A DNA stretch of 64,000 bases from Narthecium ossifragum. Its lineage: Eukaryota > Streptophyta > Magnoliopsida > Dioscoreales > Nartheciaceae. The notes beneath the pieces are model-generated. The model searched no databases and was not told the DNA's origin. It saw nothing but the letters and a program-made list of their open reading frames with translations. The position numbers were made by a program, and so were the translations under genes. The stretch is from positions 7,863,361 to 7,927,360 of the forward strand of contig OY986967.1 in NCBI GenBank assembly GCA_963920575.1, read 5' to 3'. Shown in pieces: positions 61,650-64,000 of this stretch. Position 1 is the first letter of the stretch. Each line of letters opens with the position of its first letter.

Positions 61650-64000
61650 TAGACACAACTTGTTGTAACCACATGACCCCTGATTCTTCTATCATCTCTC
61701 AGAAGAAGTCCTTACATCATGCTCCCGCCATATATACTGTTGATGGCTTTCGTATGTCTATTAGTGATGTAGGCCATGTTTCTACCTCTAATCCTGACAC
61801 TTTTTTAGTTCCTGATTTGACCCTAAATCTTCTCTATGTGGGACAACTAGTTGAACATCGTCTTATCCTGACATTTTCTAATAAGGGGTGTGATGTGCAG
61901 ATCAGAAGACGGGCAAGCTAGTTGGGACCGGACGTAAAGTTGGTAGTCTGTTTGAACTATCCAATCTGCATGTTCCTAGTTCTACTTCATCCATTGTCGC
62001 TGGTGTGTCATCTAGTATTTGGCATTCTCGTCTTGGTCACACTTCATTAAACCGTGTCCAGTCTTTAGCTTCCAGTGGTTACTTAGGGAATGTCAAATTT
62101 GAGTCATTTGATTGTTTGTCATGTCAATTAGGCAAACAAAAGCTTTATCTTTTAATAAAAGTGCATCTACATCTTCTGCACCTTTTGACCTTATTCACTC
62201 TGATATACGGGGGGCCGCTCCTGTTTCCACTAAGAGAGGGGGGGGGGGGGGGGGGGGGGTCACGCTATTTTGTTGTTTTCGTTGATGATTTTTCTCGATA
62301 CGCATTACTTTATCTTTTACATAATCGATCTGAGTTACTTACTATTTTCCGAGACTTTAAAACGATGGTAAAAACTCAGTTCAATCATGTCATCAAGATT
62401 TTTCGGTCCGATAATGCCATGGATTATATGAGTGCTCCTTTTGCTGAAATCCTTGCTCAGGATGGCACCCTGTCTCATTAGTCCTGCCCGTATACTTCAC
62501 AGCGGAACAATCATGCTAAACGCAAGCATCTTCATATTCTCGACACGATCATATCTCTTCTCATTTCAGCCTCCCTTCCCGAGTCATTTTGGGAAGAAGC
62601 TGCTCTCACAGCTGTTTACATCATTAATCGTGTTCCATCCCCAACTATCCTTAATCAATCTCCATACGAGCTTCTATATGGCACAGTACCAGATTATTCT
62701 ATTCTTAAAGTGTTCGGTTGTGCTTGTTTTGTCCTCCTCCCGCTTGATGAGCTGTCTAAGCTTGAACCACGTTCTCGTCTTTGTTGCTTTCTTAGATATG
62801 GCATTCAGCACAAGGGGTATAGATGTTATGATCCAATCTCCAAGCGTCTTTGGATTTCAAGACATGTCAATTTCTGGGAACACAAGCCATTCACTAGTAT
62901 TTCCCACATTTTGGCTAATCCTCCTTCCTCATCCATTTTTACTGATCCTACTACTGATCTTATCCCATAGCATACTTGTGATGCAGGCGACAAAAGTTCA
63001 ATGGACGATCACTTAGCGGCTGTTCCTCACGAGACTGGCCCGTCTACTGATCCCGTAGTCACCCTCGACCCGCCTAAGTCATCTTCTTCTTCAACTCTTC
63101 GTTGTTCTAGTCGGGTGAGAGCTCTTTACTCCTATCTTAAAGATTATCATTGTTTTTCTGCTTTTGCCACTCTTTATGAGCCTCGTAATTACCGCGAAGC
63201 TAGTTCTGATCCCTTGTGGCAACAAGCAATGTCTGACGAACTTCAGGCCCTTCTCAAAACTCATATGTGGGATCTCGTGGACTTGCCTCCGGGAAAGACT
63301 ATTGTAGGATGCAAATGGGTGTATAAGATTAAGACGCGAGCTGATGGGTCGGTGGAATGTTACAAAGCATGTCTTGTTGCGTGCGGTTTTACTCAGGAAC
63401 ATGGTATTGATTATGAGGAAACTTTCGCTCCGGTGGCCCGTCTTACATCTTTCCGACCCTTACTCGCGGTAGTAGCCATTCGCCAATGGCAGCTATTCTA
63501 GATGGATGTCAAGAATGCCTTTCTAAATGGTGACTTAGTTGAAGAAGTCTATTTGAAGACTCCTCCTGGTTTTGAGCACCCGCCTCAAAAGGTCTGTCGA
63601 CTGCGGAAAGCCCTCTATGGTCTCAAGCAGTCTCCTCACGCTTGGTTTTCCAAGTCCAGTTCTGTGCTGGTACAGCAGGGTTTCACCTCCAGTGCCTATG
63701 ATTCGGCCTTATTTATTCGGCAGTCTAAGGCTGGCATGATCATTCTCTTGCTCTATGTTGATGACATGGTCATCAGTGGGGATGATGTTTCGGGGATCAG
63801 TGCTCTTCAACAATTCCTCAGTCAGTAATTTGAGATGAAGGATTTGGGTTCCCTTAGTTACTTTCTGGGACTTGAGGTGACATCCAGCTCCGATGGCTAC
63901 TATCTATCTCAGGCTAAATATGCATCTGAGCTATTGTCACGTGTCGAGCTGACAGATAGTAAGACCGTGGATAGTCCTCTGAAGACTAATGCAAAGCTCC
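61650..64000 (+). pseudogene. Copia Z Pol (protease, integrase, RT; partial)
   Basis: Protease: LIDTTCCNHMTPD, where the family DTG has become DTT. Integrase: WHSRLGHTSLNRVQ and CLSCQLGKQ (HHCC intact); VDDFSRYALLYLL; second Asp in FRSDNAMDYM; the catalytic Glu position reads AKRKH instead of AERKH. RT: WDLVDLPPGKTIVGCKWVYK, MDVKNAFLNGDL (preceded by a stop, TAG at 63499) and LLYVDDMVISG. A run of 22 G (62238-62259) lies in the integrase and shifts the frame. Stops occur at 61919, 62479, 62968, 63499 and 63826. The C-terminus continues as FEMKDLGSLSYFLGLEV and leaves the window. Confidence 0.9.
62238..62259 (+). repeat. G22 homopolymer in copia Z integrase
   Basis: Twenty-two consecutive G replace a short glycine codon stretch between the AAGAGAG and TCACG sequences. 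It may be a true expansion or an assembly artefact. Confidence 0.85.

Larger units (their letters stand above)
59508..64000 (+). mobile_element. Copia element Z, 5' part, running off the window
   Basis: Short LTR (59508-59726), iMet primer site TGGTATCAAAGC (59727-59738), a C/T-rich leader, gag and most of pol. The short LTR and domain order suggest an Ale/Retrofit-like copia lineage. It begins at the right TIR of the Harbinger element. RNase H and the 3' LTR are beyond 64000. It carries many stops and shifts. Confidence 0.9.

Overview
This window is plant nuclear DNA and consists almost entirely of nested, mostly dead transposable elements. I see no convincing functional host gene. Evidence for a plant: Ty1/copia elements including a Sirevirus-type element, Ty3/gypsy elements with tRNA-iMet-like or Tat/Athila-type primer sites, a PIF/Harbinger transposase gene with introns, a Helitron, and a captured fragment of allene oxide synthase (CYP74A). 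The GC-rich coding of that fragment and the Sirevirus suggest a monocot, but I cannot name the species.

Layout. 1-2425: 3' end of a copia element with its 3' LTR, lying in a LINE fragment (2426-2905). 2906-5383: low-complexity sequence and an unclassified hairpin-bearing repeat, split by a gypsy-type solo LTR (3528-4916). 5384-8849: a non-autonomous LTR element on the minus strand with proline-rich ORFs. 9209-13446: a non-autonomous gypsy (Tat/Athila-like) element coding for an acidic repeat protein. 13608-37156: one decayed chromovirus-like gypsy element (element X) cut into pieces by at least eight insertions: solo LTR F1; solo LTR E, which carries a Pack-MULE with the CYP74A fragment; solo LTR F2, which carries a MITE; truncated gypsy B; recombinant gypsy C, which carries a fold-back element; a Harbinger-type MITE; and solo LTR F3, which carries a Helitron that itself carries a Sirevirus solo LTR. 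37157-46782: a Sirevirus-type copia element with an env-like region, inserted in another Sirevirus LTR. 46783-50895: integrase piece of a second gypsy element (Y), split by solo LTR G, which is split by solo LTR D. 50960-51150: LINE ORF1 trace. 51814-59505: a PIF/Harbinger element with transposase and Myb/SANT genes, split by solo LTR F4. 59508-64000: 5' part of a third copia element with a short 219-bp LTR, running off the window.

The most interesting structure is not a gene. Several LTR families carry, just upstream of the predicted TATA box, arrays of short palindromes. Tat/Athila-like LTRs A, B and D have pairs of GATCGATC set 21-23 bp apart, pairs repeating every 63-72 bp, and the last palindrome ending exactly 65 bp before the TATA box. 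Gypsy LTR E and the copia Sirevirus LTRs share another form, 9-bp arms around a 6-nt centre (24 bp), plus a 35-bp linker that is 28/35 identical between the two superfamilies. A linker containing ACAGAG recurs in both. This looks like a modular promoter-proximal element shared or converged upon by unrelated retrotransposons.
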